The notes: generated from the letters alone by a model not told the origin. 64,000 nucleotides of DNA from Erythrobacter oryzae (GCF_030271515.1 NZ_JASCXI010000005.1:1-64000), one strand, 5' to 3'. Counted from the first letter of the stretch, positions 8,513 to 17,569 are shown. Numbers and translations are program-made.

Positions 8513-8985
8513 CTGGCCTCTCTCACCGATAGGGCTGGAACTTTCGGACCCAAGCCATCAAATTAGCCGTTGCAGTTTTATCATCCTCTTTTCAGGCAAT
8601 TAGTTTCGGAAACAGCATGAAATAGCACTTGTTACTCCTGACACTTGCCGTTTCGCTCCCCACCCAACCCCGCTCATACGCGGGGCGGCCGGGTGGGCTG
8701 AAACCTGCCGGGCAGCTTCAGCGGGTTTCGCCACGAAGGCCGAAGGTGTGAAAGCGACCGTAAACTGGTCGCACGATGGCGCAAGGAAGTTCGTCAGAGG
8801 GGCCCTGCACCTGAGAGGGCGCTGCCATCCGGAAAGGCGCGTTCGCCCTTGTTCCGGGCAGCATGGCTGCCCCACCGGAATTTTCACGAATCTTGCGCCA
8901 AAAACCCGGCGCAGCCGATCGCCGTTGCCTTGAGGGTCGATCTATATATCATCGAATATAGATTCGAACCACGCGCGAGGCCCTC
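8513..8985. other. 473-bp structured non-coding region upstream of the TonB receptor
   Basis: No convincing gene. Between 8659 and 8880 four hairpins follow each other. CCCACCC/GGGTGGG encloses CCCCGC/GCGGGG (8659-8697). GCTGAA/TTCAGC lies at 8697-8722. GCGACC/GGTCGC lies at 8754-8772. TTCCGG/CCGGAA encloses CAGC/GCTG (8852-8880). I could not match the arrangement to a known riboswitch. It may be a leader RNA of the TonB receptor gene or a repetitive chromosomal element. A 95-aa minus-strand frame here is treated as spurious. Confidence 0.45.
8940..8963. promoter_or_regulatory. Inverted repeat, likely operator of the TonB receptor gene
   Basis: ATCTATAT (8940-8947) and ATATAGAT (8956-8963) form a perfect 8-bp inverted repeat with an 8-nt spacer. 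It is an AT-rich island in GC-rich DNA, 23 bp upstream of the TonB receptor start. It could bind a dimeric regulator or contain the promoter -10 region. Confidence 0.45.
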
Positions 8986-11358
8986 TTGCACACGCTACTC
9001 CGGCTCGGCCTCATCGGCGGCGCGCTGAACCTTGCTCCCGCCATGGCGATGGCCGAGAATGCGTCGGCAAGCGAGGAAGCGGGCGAGGCCACCGGCGCGC
9101 CGATCATCGTCACCGCGCGCCAGCGGGCGGAGGATGCGCAGGATGTGCCCGCCGCGCTTTCGGTGGTGGACGCGCGCTGGATCGAGCAGTCCTACACCTT
9201 CAACACCCGCGACCTGACGACGCTGGTGCCTGCACTCAACTATTCCTCAGCCAATCCGCGCAACACCGCCTTTACGATCCGCGGACTGGGGTCGAGCGTG
9301 GTCGCGGTCAGCCAGGCCAATGACGGGCTCGAGCCGGGGGTGGGCTACTATGTCGACGGGGTCTATCACGCGCGGCCTGCGACCGCCGCCTTCGACTTCT
9401 CCGACATCGAGCGGATCGAGGTGCTGCGCGGGCCGCAGGGGACATTGTTCGGCAAGAACACCACGGCGGGCGCGATCAACATCGTCTCGGCCGCGCCCAG
9501 CTTCACCCGCAGCTACAATGCCGAGCTGAGCGGCGGCGAGCGGGCTTTCGCGCAGGGGCGCTTTTCGGCCACCGGGCCGCTCGCGGGCGAGACGCTGGCC
9601 TACCGTCTCTCGGGCACCTTCACCCGGCGCGACGGGGTGCTGCGCAACGTGCGGACCGGCGCCGACCAGAACACCTTGGGCGCGCAGGCCGTGCGGGGGC
9701 AGGTGCTGTGGCAGCCTTCGCCGGACTTCCGGCTCCGGCTGATCGCCGACTTCGCCAATTTCGACAGCGAATGCTGCACGCAGGTGTTCCTGCGGGTCGG
9801 CACTAGCCTGCGCCCCGCCGCGCGGCAATATCCGGTGCTGGCAGCAGCGGCAGGCTATGCCCCGGCGAGCACCGATCCCTATGACCGTCTGACCGATATC
9901 GACGCAGAACTCGGCGTGGACACCAGCGAGGGCGGGGTGGCGGCGACCGCGGACTGGGACATCGGCCCGGCGACGATCACGTCGATCACCGCATGGCGCT
10001 TCTGGAACTGGGATGCGGCCAACGACCGCGACTACACCGGCCTGCCGATCCAGTTGATCCAGCGCATCCCCTCGCGGCAGGACCAGCTCAGCCAGGAGGT
10101 GCGGATCGCGTCGGACGGGGATCGCCCCTTGTCCTACGTCGCGGGGCTCTATTTCTTCCGGCAGGTGCTGACCGGCAGCCCCAATTCGGTGTTCGGCCCC
10201 TATGGCGCGCCGTGGCTGATCGGGGCAACGACCGGCTCGAGTGCGACGCCCGTGCCCGCGAACCTCCTCGACGGTTACGGCCAGACGGGCGAGACGCGCT
10301 TTGCGGTGAACAGCTATGCCGCCTTCGCCGAGGCGAACTGGCGGATCGCGCCGCGCCTGACGCTGACCGGGGGCCTGCGCTACACCTACGAGAGCAAGGA
10401 GGGCGACTACAGCACGCGGGTGTTCGGGGGGGCGGAGGTCACCGCGCCCGCGCTGATCAATGCGCGGCTCGGCGTGCTGCGGCCGCAGACCTATGCCGCG
10501 CGCGACAGCGAGGGGAGCCTTTCGGGCCGCGCCAATATCGCGTGGGAGCCCGCGGACGACCTGCTGCTCTACGCGAGCTTCGCGCGCGGGTTCAAATCGG
10601 GCGGGATCAACATGTCGGGCCTGCCGCTCGATGCGAACAACCAGCCCGCGCTGGCGACGGCCGTGATCGCGCCGGAGCGCAACACGACATGGGAGGCGGG
10701 GCTCAAGGCGGCGCTGTGGGGCGATCGGTTGATCCTAAACCTCGCCGCCTATCGCACCACGGTGCGCGATTTTCAGGCGACCGTGGTGGATTCGAGCCAG
10801 ACCGTGGCGCTGCGCGGTTACCTCTCGAACATCCCCGAAGTGCGGGTGCAGGGGGTGGAGGCCGATGCGCGGCTGACTGTCGGCCGCCTCACGCTTATTG
10901 GCGCGCTTGCCTTTGGCGACGGGGAGTATACGGACTACCCGGCGGGCCCCTGTCCGCTCGAACGCCAGACGGCCGCGACTGCCGCCTGCGACCTGACGGG
11001 CGAGCGCGTTGCGGGCCTGCCGCGCTGGTCGCAGACGCTGAGCGCGGATTATGCCGTACCGCTCGGCCGGGGCGCGGTGTTCCTGCACGCCGACAGCAAC
11101 TGGCGCAGCGGCTATCCGGGCGACCCGAGCCTGTCGCGCTTCACCTATATCGAGGGTTACAACCTCACCAATGCCAGCCTCGGCTACCGGCGCGAGGACG
11201 CGGGCGGCAAGGGCTGGGAGATCGCGGTCTTCGCGCGCAACCTGCTAGGTGCCGACTACATCCAGAACCTCACCATCCAGGCGGGCAATTCGGGGCTGAT
11301 CCTCGGCAGCCCGAGCGATCCGCGCACCGTGGGGGTGACGGTCAGGTGGCGGAGCTAG
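8986..11358 (+). CDS. TonB-dependent outer-membrane receptor
   Basis: A 790-aa outer-membrane receptor for active uptake of a large or scarce ligand using TonB energy. After a signal peptide ending near AMAMAEN, the TonB box-like IIVTARQR is followed by a plug domain (VPAALSVVDARWI; FTIRGLGSS; DIERIEVLRGPQGTLFGKNTTAGAINIVS) and a 22-strand barrel. The C-terminus ends on an aromatic/basic strand (GVTVRWRS). The sequence is of the broad sphingomonad receptor class often induced by organic compounds. The start is TTG at 8986 with GCGAGG upstream; no ATG precedes the signal peptide. It overlaps the ModE-like gene by 4 bp at its 3' end. The neighbouring PQQ dehydrogenase suggests an alcohol or aromatic substrate (inference). 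Confidence 0.93.
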   Translation: MHTLLRLGLIGGALNLAPAMAMAENASASEEAGEATGAPIIVTARQRAEDAQDVPAALSVVDARWIEQSYTFNTRDLTTLVPALNYSSANPRNTAFTIRGLGSSVVAVSQANDGLEPGVGYYVDGVYHARPATAAFDFSDIERIEVLRGPQGTLFGKNTTAGAINIVSAAPSFTRSYNAELSGGERAFAQGRFSATGPLAGETLAYRLSGTFTRRDGVLRNVRTGADQNTLGAQAVRGQVLWQPSPDFRLRLIADFANFDSECCTQVFLRVGTSLRPAARQYPVLAAAAGYAPASTDPYDRLTDIDAELGVDTSEGGVAATADWDIGPATITSITAWRFWNWDAANDRDYTGLPIQLIQRIPSRQDQLSQEVRIASDGDRPLSYVAGLYFFRQVLTGSPNSVFGPYGAPWLIGATTGSSATPVPANLLDGYGQTGETRFAVNSYAAFAEANWRIAPRLTLTGGLRYTYESKEGDYSTRVFGGAEVTAPALINARLGVLRPQTYAARDSEGSLSGRANIAWEPADDLLLYASFARGFKSGGINMSGLPLDANNQPALATAVIAPERNTTWEAGLKAALWGDRLILNLAAYRTTVRDFQATVVDSSQTVALRGYLSNIPEVRVQGVEADARLTVGRLTLIGALAFGDGEYTDYPAGPCPLERQTAATAACDLTGERVAGLPRWSQTLSADYAVPLGRGAVFLHADSNWRSGYPGDPSLSRFTYIEGYNLTNASLGYRREDAGGKGWEIAVFARNLLGADYIQNLTIQAGNSGLILGSPSDPRTVGVTVRWRS

Positions 11359-11741
11359 GCGGGCCCCTCGCTGCGCTTCGGGGGTAGGGGAGCGGGGAGC
11401 AAGGCTTCGGCGATGGCGGTAAAGCCCGCGCTGGCGGCGGCTTCGGCATCGCCTTGCAACTGGCGGTAACCGGCCAGCACCGCCTCGCCCAGCGGGGTCA
11501 GGTGCGCGCCGGCCTTCGGGTTGCCCGGGGTGGTCGCCACCAGCGGCCCCTGCCAGCAGCGGTTCATGGCATCGACCAGCAGCCACGTGCGGCGGTAGCT
11601 CATCCCCAGCGCCCGTCCCGCCGCCGAGATCGAGCGGTGCGCGGCGATGGCATCGAGCAGATCGGCCTTGCCCGGTCCCATCGCGATCTCGTCGCCGCAC
11701 ATGATCTGGAGCTTGAGCTTGAGGGGGGAGGGCGTCGTCAT
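11355..11741 (-). CDS. ModE-type winged-helix DNA-binding protein (HTH domain only)
   Basis: A 128-aa protein made of the LysR/ModE-like N-terminal winged HTH. ADLLDAIAAHRSISAAGRALGMSYRRTWLLVDAMN is the recognition region, followed by the wing GAHLTPLGEAVLAGY. The C-terminal molybdate-binding (TOBE) domains of full ModE are absent, so ligand sensing cannot be inferred. ATG at 11741. Its 3' end overlaps that of the TonB receptor. It lies between the receptor and the hydrolase/dehydrogenase genes and may regulate them. Confidence 0.85.
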   Translation of the reverse strand: MTTPSPLKLKLQIMCGDEIAMGPGKADLLDAIAAHRSISAAGRALGMSYRRTWLLVDAMNRCWQGPLVATTPGNPKAGAHLTPLGEAVLAGYRQLQGDAEAAASAGFTAIAEALLPAPLPPKRSEGPA

Positions 11742-11773
11742 GGCGCGATAGGTGCCGGGCGGGGCGAGGCGTC

Positions 11774-12652
11774 CTAGGCCAGCGCCGCCTTGTAGAGCGC
11801 GAGCAGGTCGGCCTCCCCCTTGGTCGCGGCGGCGGCGTTGTAGGCCGGGCTGTCGGACACCATCCAGCCGTGGTCGCCGGCGTAGACTTCGACTGTCGCG
11901 CTCACGCCCGCAGCCTTGGCGGCGTCGGCAAAAGTGGTCTTGTCGGCGGGGGCCTTGGCGTCGTCGTCCTGCGCCACCGCGATCAGCAGGCTGGCGTCGA
12001 CCTTGTCGAGCACCTTGTGCGGGCTCATCGGGTTGTCGGGGCGCACGAGGCCGCCGCCGTGGAAGCTTGCCGCGGCCTTGATCCGGGCGGGGACGGCGGC
12101 GGCGCTCCAGACGGTGAAGGGGCCGCCCATGCAATAGCCCTGCGTGCCTATCCCGCGCGCGGTGTCGATGCCCTCCTGCTGGTCGAGCCATGCGGTGATC
12201 GCGGTCGCATCGCGCATGATCGTCTCGGCATTGAGCTTGCCGCGCCATGGGCCGACCTTCTGGAAGCCGCCTTGCGAGATGAATGCCGCGAAATCGGCGA
12301 ACTGCTCGCCGGCGACGTCGCGGTAATAGGGGTTCACCACGAGCACGGCATGGCCCGCGCTGGCGAGGGTGCGGGCGATGTTGCGCTTGGATTCGCGGAT
12401 CGAGGCGATGTCGGGCCACAGGATCACCGCGGGGTGCTTGCCCGTCTCGGGCTGGACGAGGAAGGCGTCCATCGTGCCGTCGGGGGTGGCGAAGCTGACG
12501 CCCTGCTCCTTTAGGCCCGCCGCGACAGTCGCCTTGCTCTCGCTCGTCCCCGAGGCGCAGGCCGCGAGCGCCGCCGCGCCGCTCAGCGCGCCGAACTGGC
12601 GGCGGCTCACCACGCCGCGGGCCCATTCCTCGAGCTTGGTTTCATCGCACAT
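11774..12652 (-). CDS. Dienelactone hydrolase family protein, exported
   Basis: A 292-aa alpha/beta hydrolase. An N-terminal Tat-like SRRQFGALSG is followed by a lipobox-like LAAC, predicting export and possibly a lipid anchor. The nucleophile Cys is in GYCMGG, an acidic residue follows near AQDDDAKAP, and the His is in AGDHGWM, matching the Cys-Asp-His triad of dienelactone hydrolases. ATG at 12652 has GAGGAG upstream. It is divergent from the PQQ alcohol dehydrogenase with a 129-bp shared promoter region. A role in hydrolysing a lactone or ester in the periplasm, beside alcohol oxidation, is plausible; the substrate is not known. Confidence 0.87.
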   Translation of the reverse strand: MCDETKLEEWARGVVSRRQFGALSGAAALAACASGTSESKATVAAGLKEQGVSFATPDGTMDAFLVQPETGKHPAVILWPDIASIRESKRNIARTLASAGHAVLVVNPYYRDVAGEQFADFAAFISQGGFQKVGPWRGKLNAETIMRDATAITAWLDQQEGIDTARGIGTQGYCMGGPFTVWSAAAVPARIKAAASFHGGGLVRPDNPMSPHKVLDKVDASLLIAVAQDDDAKAPADKTTFADAAKAAGVSATVEVYAGDHGWMVSDSPAYNAAAATKGEADLLALYKAALA

Positions 12653-12781
12653 CGCTGGTCTCCTCACCGCACCCGTCCGGGCCCCGTTCTGGCGCGCCCG
12701 CGCGTGTTCCACAAGCGACAATGGACAAGCCGTGCATCGCGCGGCAACATGCGACAAAAGAGAATACGGGGAGAGGGATCG

Positions 12782-14956
12782 ATGGACGTGAGGCGCTGGG
12801 CCGCGGGGGCGGCCGTGTTGCTGTCGGCAGGGATGCTGGCGAATTGCAGCCAGATCTTCGGCGGCGAGAGCGGCGAGGGCGTCACCACCGCCATGCTGGT
12901 CGGCGCGGACGGCGACAGCGCCAACTGGATCAGCCACGGGCGCACCTATTCCGAGCAGCGCTTCTCCCCGCTCGACGCCGTCAACCGCGACAATGTGGGC
13001 CAGCTCGGCCTCGCCTGGTATGCCGACATGGACACCGCACGCGGGCAGGAGGCGACGCCGATCGTCATCGACGGCAAGCTCTACCTCACCACCGCGTGGA
13101 GCAAGGTGAAGGCCTTCGACGCGACCACCGGCGCGAAGCTGTGGGAATACGACCCCGAGGTCCCGGGCGAGACGGGCGTGAAAGCCTGCTGCGACGTGGT
13201 CAACCGGGGCTTGGCCGCCTATGGCGACAAGCTGTTCTTCGGCACTCTGGATGGCCGCCTGATCGCGCTCGACCGCAATACCGGCAAGCCCGTGTGGGAA
13301 AAGGTCACGGTCGACCAGTCCAAGAGCTACACCATCACCGGCGCGCCGCGCGTGATCGACGGCAAGGTGATCATCGGCAATGGCGGGGCCGAGTTCGGCG
13401 TGCGCGGCTTCGTCGCCGCCTATTCCGCCGACACCGGCGAGCAGCTGTGGAAGTTCTTCACCGTCCCCGAGGGCGGCGACGCGAAAGACCAGCCCGCCTA
13501 TCTCCAGAAGGCCGCCGAAACCTGGAACATGGATGTCCTCGGCGCCAATGACGCGATCGGCGGCGGCGGCACCGTTTGGGATTCGATGGCCTACGACCCC
13601 GAGCTTGACCTGCTCTATATCGGCGTCGGCAACGGCTCGCCCTGGAACCGCGCCTATCGCTCGCCGGCCAAGGACGGCAGCGGCGGGGAGGGGGACAACC
13701 TCTACCTCTCAAGCATCGTCGCGATCCGGCCCAAGACCGGCGAATATGTCTGGCACTACCAGACCACGCCCGGGGAGACGTGGGACTTCACCGCCACCCA
13801 GCACATCATGCTCGCCGACATGGAGATCGAGGGCAAGCTGCGGAAGGTGCTGATGCAGGCGCCCAAGAACGGCTTCTTCTACGTGATCGACCGCGAGACG
13901 GGGAAGTTCATCTCCGCCAAGCCCTATGTCAGCATCAACTGGGCCACCGGCATCGACCCCGCGACCGGCCGTCCGATCGAGAACCCCGAGGCCCGCGTCG
14001 ACCGCACCGGCAAGCCTGCGCTGGTGATGCCCGGCGCGCTGGGCGGCCACAACTGGCACCCGATGGCCTTCAGCCCGACCGAGAAGCTGGTCTACATCCC
14101 GGCCTTCGAGGCGGGGATGATGTATGCGCCCGAGTCCGGGTGGAAGCCCGACAAGGCGCGCGGGTTCAATGTCGGCTTCAACTTGGGCGCGGGTGATCTG
14201 CCGCCCGACGGGGGCTTCAGGAAGCAGGTTGCCGGAACGCTCCGGGGGATGCTGGTGGCGTGGGATCCCGTAGCGCAGAAACCGCGCTGGACGGTCGAGC
14301 ATCCCGGCCCGTGGAACGGCGGCTTGCTGGCGACCGGCGGCGGCCTCGTGTTCCAGGGCACCGCGGGGAGCGAGTTCAACGCCTACGACGCTGCCAACGG
14401 CAAGAAGCTGTGGAGCTTCGCCGCCCAGACCGGCGTGGTCGCGCCGCCCGTCACCTACACCGTCAATGGCGAGCAATATGTCGCCGTGCTCGCAGGGTGG
14501 GGCGGGGCCTATGCGATCACGGTCGACGGCGATCTGCTTGAGCGCAAGGCCCCCGTGCGCAACATCAGCCGCCTGCTGGTGTTCAAGCTCGGCGGCAAGG
14601 CGCAGCTGCCCGCGCCGCCCGCTTCGGCCGACCTGCCGCTCGACCCGCCGCCGAGCACCGCGCCCGCTCAGGTGATCGCGGTGGGGCAGACCAAATATGC
14701 CCGTTACTGCGCAGTATGCCATGCGCCGGGCGCGGTGGGTTCCACCGTGCTCCCCGACCTGCGCCGCGCGGGCGCTCTGGAAAGCGCCGCCACGTGGAGC
14801 GCGGTGGTGCATGATGGCGCATTGAAGGATCGCGGTATGGCGAGTTTTGCGGGCTCTTTGTCGAAAGACGAGATCGAGGCGATCCGCGCCTATGTCATCA
14901 AGCGCGCGAACGAGGACAAGGCGCTCGAGGCGGGGAAAAAGATCGCCCGGCGCTAA
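12782..14956 (+). CDS. PQQ-dependent quinohemoprotein alcohol dehydrogenase
   Basis: A 724-aa periplasmic enzyme that oxidises alcohols and passes electrons through its own heme c. Visible features are a signal peptide and tryptophan-docking propeller repeats. The vicinal disulfide is in VKACCDVV, metal ligands lie in NGGAEFGVRG and VGNGSPWN, and the catalytic Asp is in PGETWDFTATQ. A C-terminal cytochrome c domain has CAVCH and a Met ligand in DRGMASFAG. The residue two after the catalytic Asp is Thr, not Asp, indicating a Ca- rather than lanthanide-dependent enzyme. The length fits the family (about 680-740). ATG 12782 is preceded by GGGGAGAGGG. The next gene follows 19 bp downstream. Confidence 0.94.
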   Translation: MDVRRWAAGAAVLLSAGMLANCSQIFGGESGEGVTTAMLVGADGDSANWISHGRTYSEQRFSPLDAVNRDNVGQLGLAWYADMDTARGQEATPIVIDGKLYLTTAWSKVKAFDATTGAKLWEYDPEVPGETGVKACCDVVNRGLAAYGDKLFFGTLDGRLIALDRNTGKPVWEKVTVDQSKSYTITGAPRVIDGKVIIGNGGAEFGVRGFVAAYSADTGEQLWKFFTVPEGGDAKDQPAYLQKAAETWNMDVLGANDAIGGGGTVWDSMAYDPELDLLYIGVGNGSPWNRAYRSPAKDGSGGEGDNLYLSSIVAIRPKTGEYVWHYQTTPGETWDFTATQHIMLADMEIEGKLRKVLMQAPKNGFFYVIDRETGKFISAKPYVSINWATGIDPATGRPIENPEARVDRTGKPALVMPGALGGHNWHPMAFSPTEKLVYIPAFEAGMMYAPESGWKPDKARGFNVGFNLGAGDLPPDGGFRKQVAGTLRGMLVAWDPVAQKPRWTVEHPGPWNGGLLATGGGLVFQGTAGSEFNAYDAANGKKLWSFAAQTGVVAPPVTYTVNGEQYVAVLAGWGGAYAITVDGDLLERKAPVRNISRLLVFKLGGKAQLPAPPASADLPLDPPPSTAPAQVIAVGQTKYARYCAVCHAPGAVGSTVLPDLRRAGALESAATWSAVVHDGALKDRGMASFAGSLSKDEIEAIRAYVIKRANEDKALEAGKKIARR

Positions 14957-14975
14957 TTTCAGGGGGTCGCACCGC

Positions 14976-16088
14976 ATGAGAATGACCATTGCCGCAGCGC
15001 TCGCCGCGCTGGCCTTCACCGCGCCGCTCGCCGCCGAGGAGGCACCCGCGCCCACCCAGACTCCGGCGGCATCGGGCGAGTGGCGCACCTTCGCCACCGA
15101 GGCCTATCGCGGCAAGCGGGACTCGGTCAGCTTCGTCGACCCCGACCACGGCTGGTACGGCACCGGCGCGGGCGATCTCTTTGCGACGACAGACGGCGGC
15201 GCGACATGGGAGAAGGTCGCCAGCCGCCCCGGCACCTTCGTGCGCGCGGTCGGCTTTGTCGACCGGATGAACGGCTTCATCGGCAATATCGGCACCGACT
15301 ATTACCCCGGCGTCACCGACACGACCCCGCTCTACCGCACCCGCGATGGCGGCAAGACTTGGGAGGCGGTCGATACCGGCGAGGCGACCATCAAGGGCGT
15401 CTGCGCGATCGACATCCTGACGGTGAAGCGCATCTATCAGGGCACGCTGGTGCCGCGCACCGTGATCCACGCCGCCGGGCGCGTGGGCGGGCCGACCGGC
15501 ATCCTGCGCTCGGTCGATGGCGGCGAGACTTGGGACGTGATCGACATGGCCCCGCACGCAGGGATGATCCTCGACATCAGGTTCTTCGACGAGAACACGG
15601 GCCTCGTCTTCGCCGCCACCAATGCCGACCCCCAGCAGGCCGAGGGGCTGGTGCTGCGCACCGAGGACGGGGGCAAGACGTGGAAGGAAGTCTACCGCTC
15701 GGGCCGCAAGCTCGAGCTGATCTGGAAGGCGAGTTTTCCGCAAGGCGGCGACACCGGCTATGCCACCGTCCAGTCCTATGATCAGACGCGGGCGACCCAG
15801 CTGGTGATCCGCAGCGATGATCGCGGACGGACATGGCGCGAGATTGAAATGGCGCAGGACGCGACCGCGCGGCAGTTCGGCATCGGCTTTGTCAGCAAGG
15901 ACGTCGGCTTCGTCGGCACCGCCGCAGGGGGCTTCGCCACCCGCGACGGCGGCGCGACATGGGAGCGCGCCCCGATCGCGCGGGCGGCGAACAAGTTCCA
16001 GACGGTGCCGACCGACAAGGGCCTGCGCGTCTACGCCATCGGCACCGAGGTGCAGGCGATCGACCTGCCCGCCAGCGCCGGGAAGTGA
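14976..16088 (+). CDS. Ycf48-like beta-propeller protein, exported
   Basis: A 370-aa protein with an N-terminal signal peptide (AAALAALAFTAPLAA) and repeated Asp-box motifs such as TTDGGATWEK, TRDGGKTWEA, SVDGGETWDV and TEDGGKTWKE, spaced as in seven-bladed BNR/Ycf48-like propellers. Ycf48 aids photosystem II assembly in cyanobacteria; bacterial relatives beside other genes have no settled role and may scaffold or help mature periplasmic proteins. The start at 14976 follows AGGGGG by about 10 nt. It lies in an apparent operon with the PQQ dehydrogenase, so a role with that enzyme is inferred. Confidence 0.85.
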   Translation: MRMTIAAALAALAFTAPLAAEEAPAPTQTPAASGEWRTFATEAYRGKRDSVSFVDPDHGWYGTGAGDLFATTDGGATWEKVASRPGTFVRAVGFVDRMNGFIGNIGTDYYPGVTDTTPLYRTRDGGKTWEAVDTGEATIKGVCAIDILTVKRIYQGTLVPRTVIHAAGRVGGPTGILRSVDGGETWDVIDMAPHAGMILDIRFFDENTGLVFAATNADPQQAEGLVLRTEDGGKTWKEVYRSGRKLELIWKASFPQGGDTGYATVQSYDQTRATQLVIRSDDRGRTWREIEMAQDATARQFGIGFVSKDVGFVGTAAGGFATRDGGATWERAPIARAANKFQTVPTDKGLRVYAIGTEVQAIDLPASAGK

Positions 16089-16103
16089 ACCCTGTGCTGC
16101 ATA

Positions 16104-16637
16104 TCACGGCGCGCCGAACATCGCGCTCCCGAGCAGGCGGCCGGGGAGGAAGCTGAAGGCCCCGGCGATCACCAGCCCTGCGTAGAGCCCGGTCATCATC
16201 CCCCGGTGCGCCGCGATCCGCCCCTGCCGCGCCGCGCGCACGGCGAGCGGCACGCTCACCAGCGTCCACACGGTGAAGGCGTGGATGAAGCTGAAGCCGG
16301 TCCCCGCGATGCCGCCTCCCGGCGAGCGGATGAAGGCCGAGGTGATCGCCGTCACCAGCATCAGGCACACCCACACGCGGCCCAGCATCCGGTGCGTCGC
16401 GTCGCCCTTGCGCCGCAGCAGCACCACCGGGCCGAGCAGCAGCGCGGGCACCACGGTGGCGAGGTGGAGCATGATCGGCAGCGACAGCGCGCGCGCCTGC
16501 GGGGTGGCCGGGCTGCCCGATCCGAAGCCGCCGAACATCATCGACAGGATGGTGAGGGCAGCGGTGACGAGAATGGTGAGCGCTGCCGTCGCGCCCAGGC
16601 TGATCTGGCGCTGCGGGGCGGCGTTGTGCTGGCTCAT
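16104..16637 (-). CDS. DUF2306 membrane protein
   Basis: A 177-aa integral membrane protein with four predicted helices: ALTILVTAALTILSMMF; LSLPIMLHLATVVPALLLGPVVLL; WVCLMLVTAITSAFI; and a paired C-terminal segment around FTVWTLVSVPLAV. The histidine in DATHRMLGR and IAAHRGMM fits DUF2306, a family of unknown function with conserved His/Arg in the loops. ATG at 16637. It is divergent from the LytTR regulator and may be its target (inference). Confidence 0.75.
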   Translation of the reverse strand: MSQHNAAPQRQISLGATAALTILVTAALTILSMMFGGFGSGSPATPQARALSLPIMLHLATVVPALLLGPVVLLRRKGDATHRMLGRVWVCLMLVTAITSAFIRSPGGGIAGTGFSFIHAFTVWTLVSVPLAVRAARQGRIAAHRGMMTGLYAGLVIAGAFSFLPGRLLGSAMFGAP

Positions 16638-16763
16638 GCTTGCCTCCTTTCGGTCTGGCGATTTATGACGATGGCCATGAAAAGCCGCCGCTTCCGCCCT
16701 GCCGCAAGCCCTCCCTTCGCGGGCTGTCGCGGCGATGCGCGGATGGTCGGCGGGGCTGCGTGA

Positions 16764-17564
16764 ATGGTCGCGCGGCGACTATCCGGGGCCGAGCGCCTGA
16801 TGGCCGAGGCGGGCGTCGTGGCGATGGTCGCGGTGGTGGTGGCGGTGTTCGATCTCCTGCCCTTCGGCGAGGTGGCGCTGGGCGCGCGGCTGGCCCTCTC
16901 GCTCGCCGGGTTTCTGGCGGCATGGCTGGTTTATCTTGCAGCCGCGCGTATCGGGATTGCGGTGGCGCGGTTGCTGGGGCTCGCCGACTATTGGGGCCAT
17001 GCGCTGGCGGTGCCCTTCGTCGGGGTGGCGGTGACCTATGGCGTGCTTGGCCTCGTGGGTGGCCCGCGCGCGATGTTCGGCAGCGAGTTCGGCGCGGTGT
17101 GGGTGCAGGCGCTGGTGGTCGCTGCGGGGTTCTTCGCGCTGTTCTTCGTGCTCTATGCCCGCGCCGAGCACGCCCGCTTGCCCGAGCCGGTGGAGGCTGT
17201 GGCGGCGCCCGAGCCGCCCCCTCCCGCGCCGCCCGTCCCCGGGGTGGCGACCTCTGCGCTGCACCAGCGGCTTGCGCCCGGCTTCCCTGCGATCCTCGCG
17301 CTGGCGGCGGAGGACCACTATGTCCGCGTCATCGCCGAGGGGAAGAGCGCGCTGGTGCTGATGCCGCTGGCCGAGGCCGCCGCGCTGATGCCCGAGGGTG
17401 GCGGCGCGCAGGTGCATCGCAGCTGGTGGGTGGCGAAGAGCGCGGTGACAGGCCAGCGCCGCACCGGGCGCGACCTGCAACTGGTGCTCCACGGAGGGCT
17501 TGCCGCCCCGGTCAGCCGCAGCCGGATTGCAGAGTTGCGTAGCGCGGGCTGGATCAGCCCCTGA
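16764..17564 (+). CDS. Membrane-anchored LytTR-family transcriptional regulator
   Basis: A 266-aa protein. Residues 10-135 hold four predicted membrane helices and are followed by a Pro-rich linker (PEPPPPAPPVPG). The C-terminal 100 residues form a LytTR DNA-binding domain (ILALAAEDHYVRVIAEGK; MPEGGGAQVHRSWWVAKSAV; PVSRSRIAELRSAGW). Such membrane LytTR proteins usually act with a co-encoded membrane partner that inhibits them. The divergent DUF2306 protein, 126 bp away, is a candidate partner or target. Start ATG 16764 gives the complete first helix. Confidence 0.85.
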   Translation: MVARRLSGAERLMAEAGVVAMVAVVVAVFDLLPFGEVALGARLALSLAGFLAAWLVYLAAARIGIAVARLLGLADYWGHALAVPFVGVAVTYGVLGLVGGPRAMFGSEFGAVWVQALVVAAGFFALFFVLYARAEHARLPEPVEAVAAPEPPPPAPPVPGVATSALHQRLAPGFPAILALAAEDHYVRVIAEGKSALVLMPLAEAAALMPEGGGAQVHRSWWVAKSAVTGQRRTGRDLQLVLHGGLAAPVSRSRIAELRSAGWISP

Positions 17565-17569
17565 ACACC

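Noticed and set aside
8600-8887. 95-aa open frame on the minus strand
   Set aside because: It runs through the chain of hairpins, has no ribosome site and no recognisable domain. Structured non-coding DNA explains it better.
8513-8985. Cobalamin riboswitch upstream of the TonB receptor
   Set aside because: An ACCTGCC string is present, but the rest of the B12 box and the conserved GCCACTG core are missing and the order is wrong.
12782-14956. Lanthanide-dependent (XoxF-type) dehydrogenase
   Set aside because: The residue two positions after the catalytic Asp is Thr (WDFT), not the Asp required for lanthanide binding, and a fused cytochrome c marks a quinohemoprotein.
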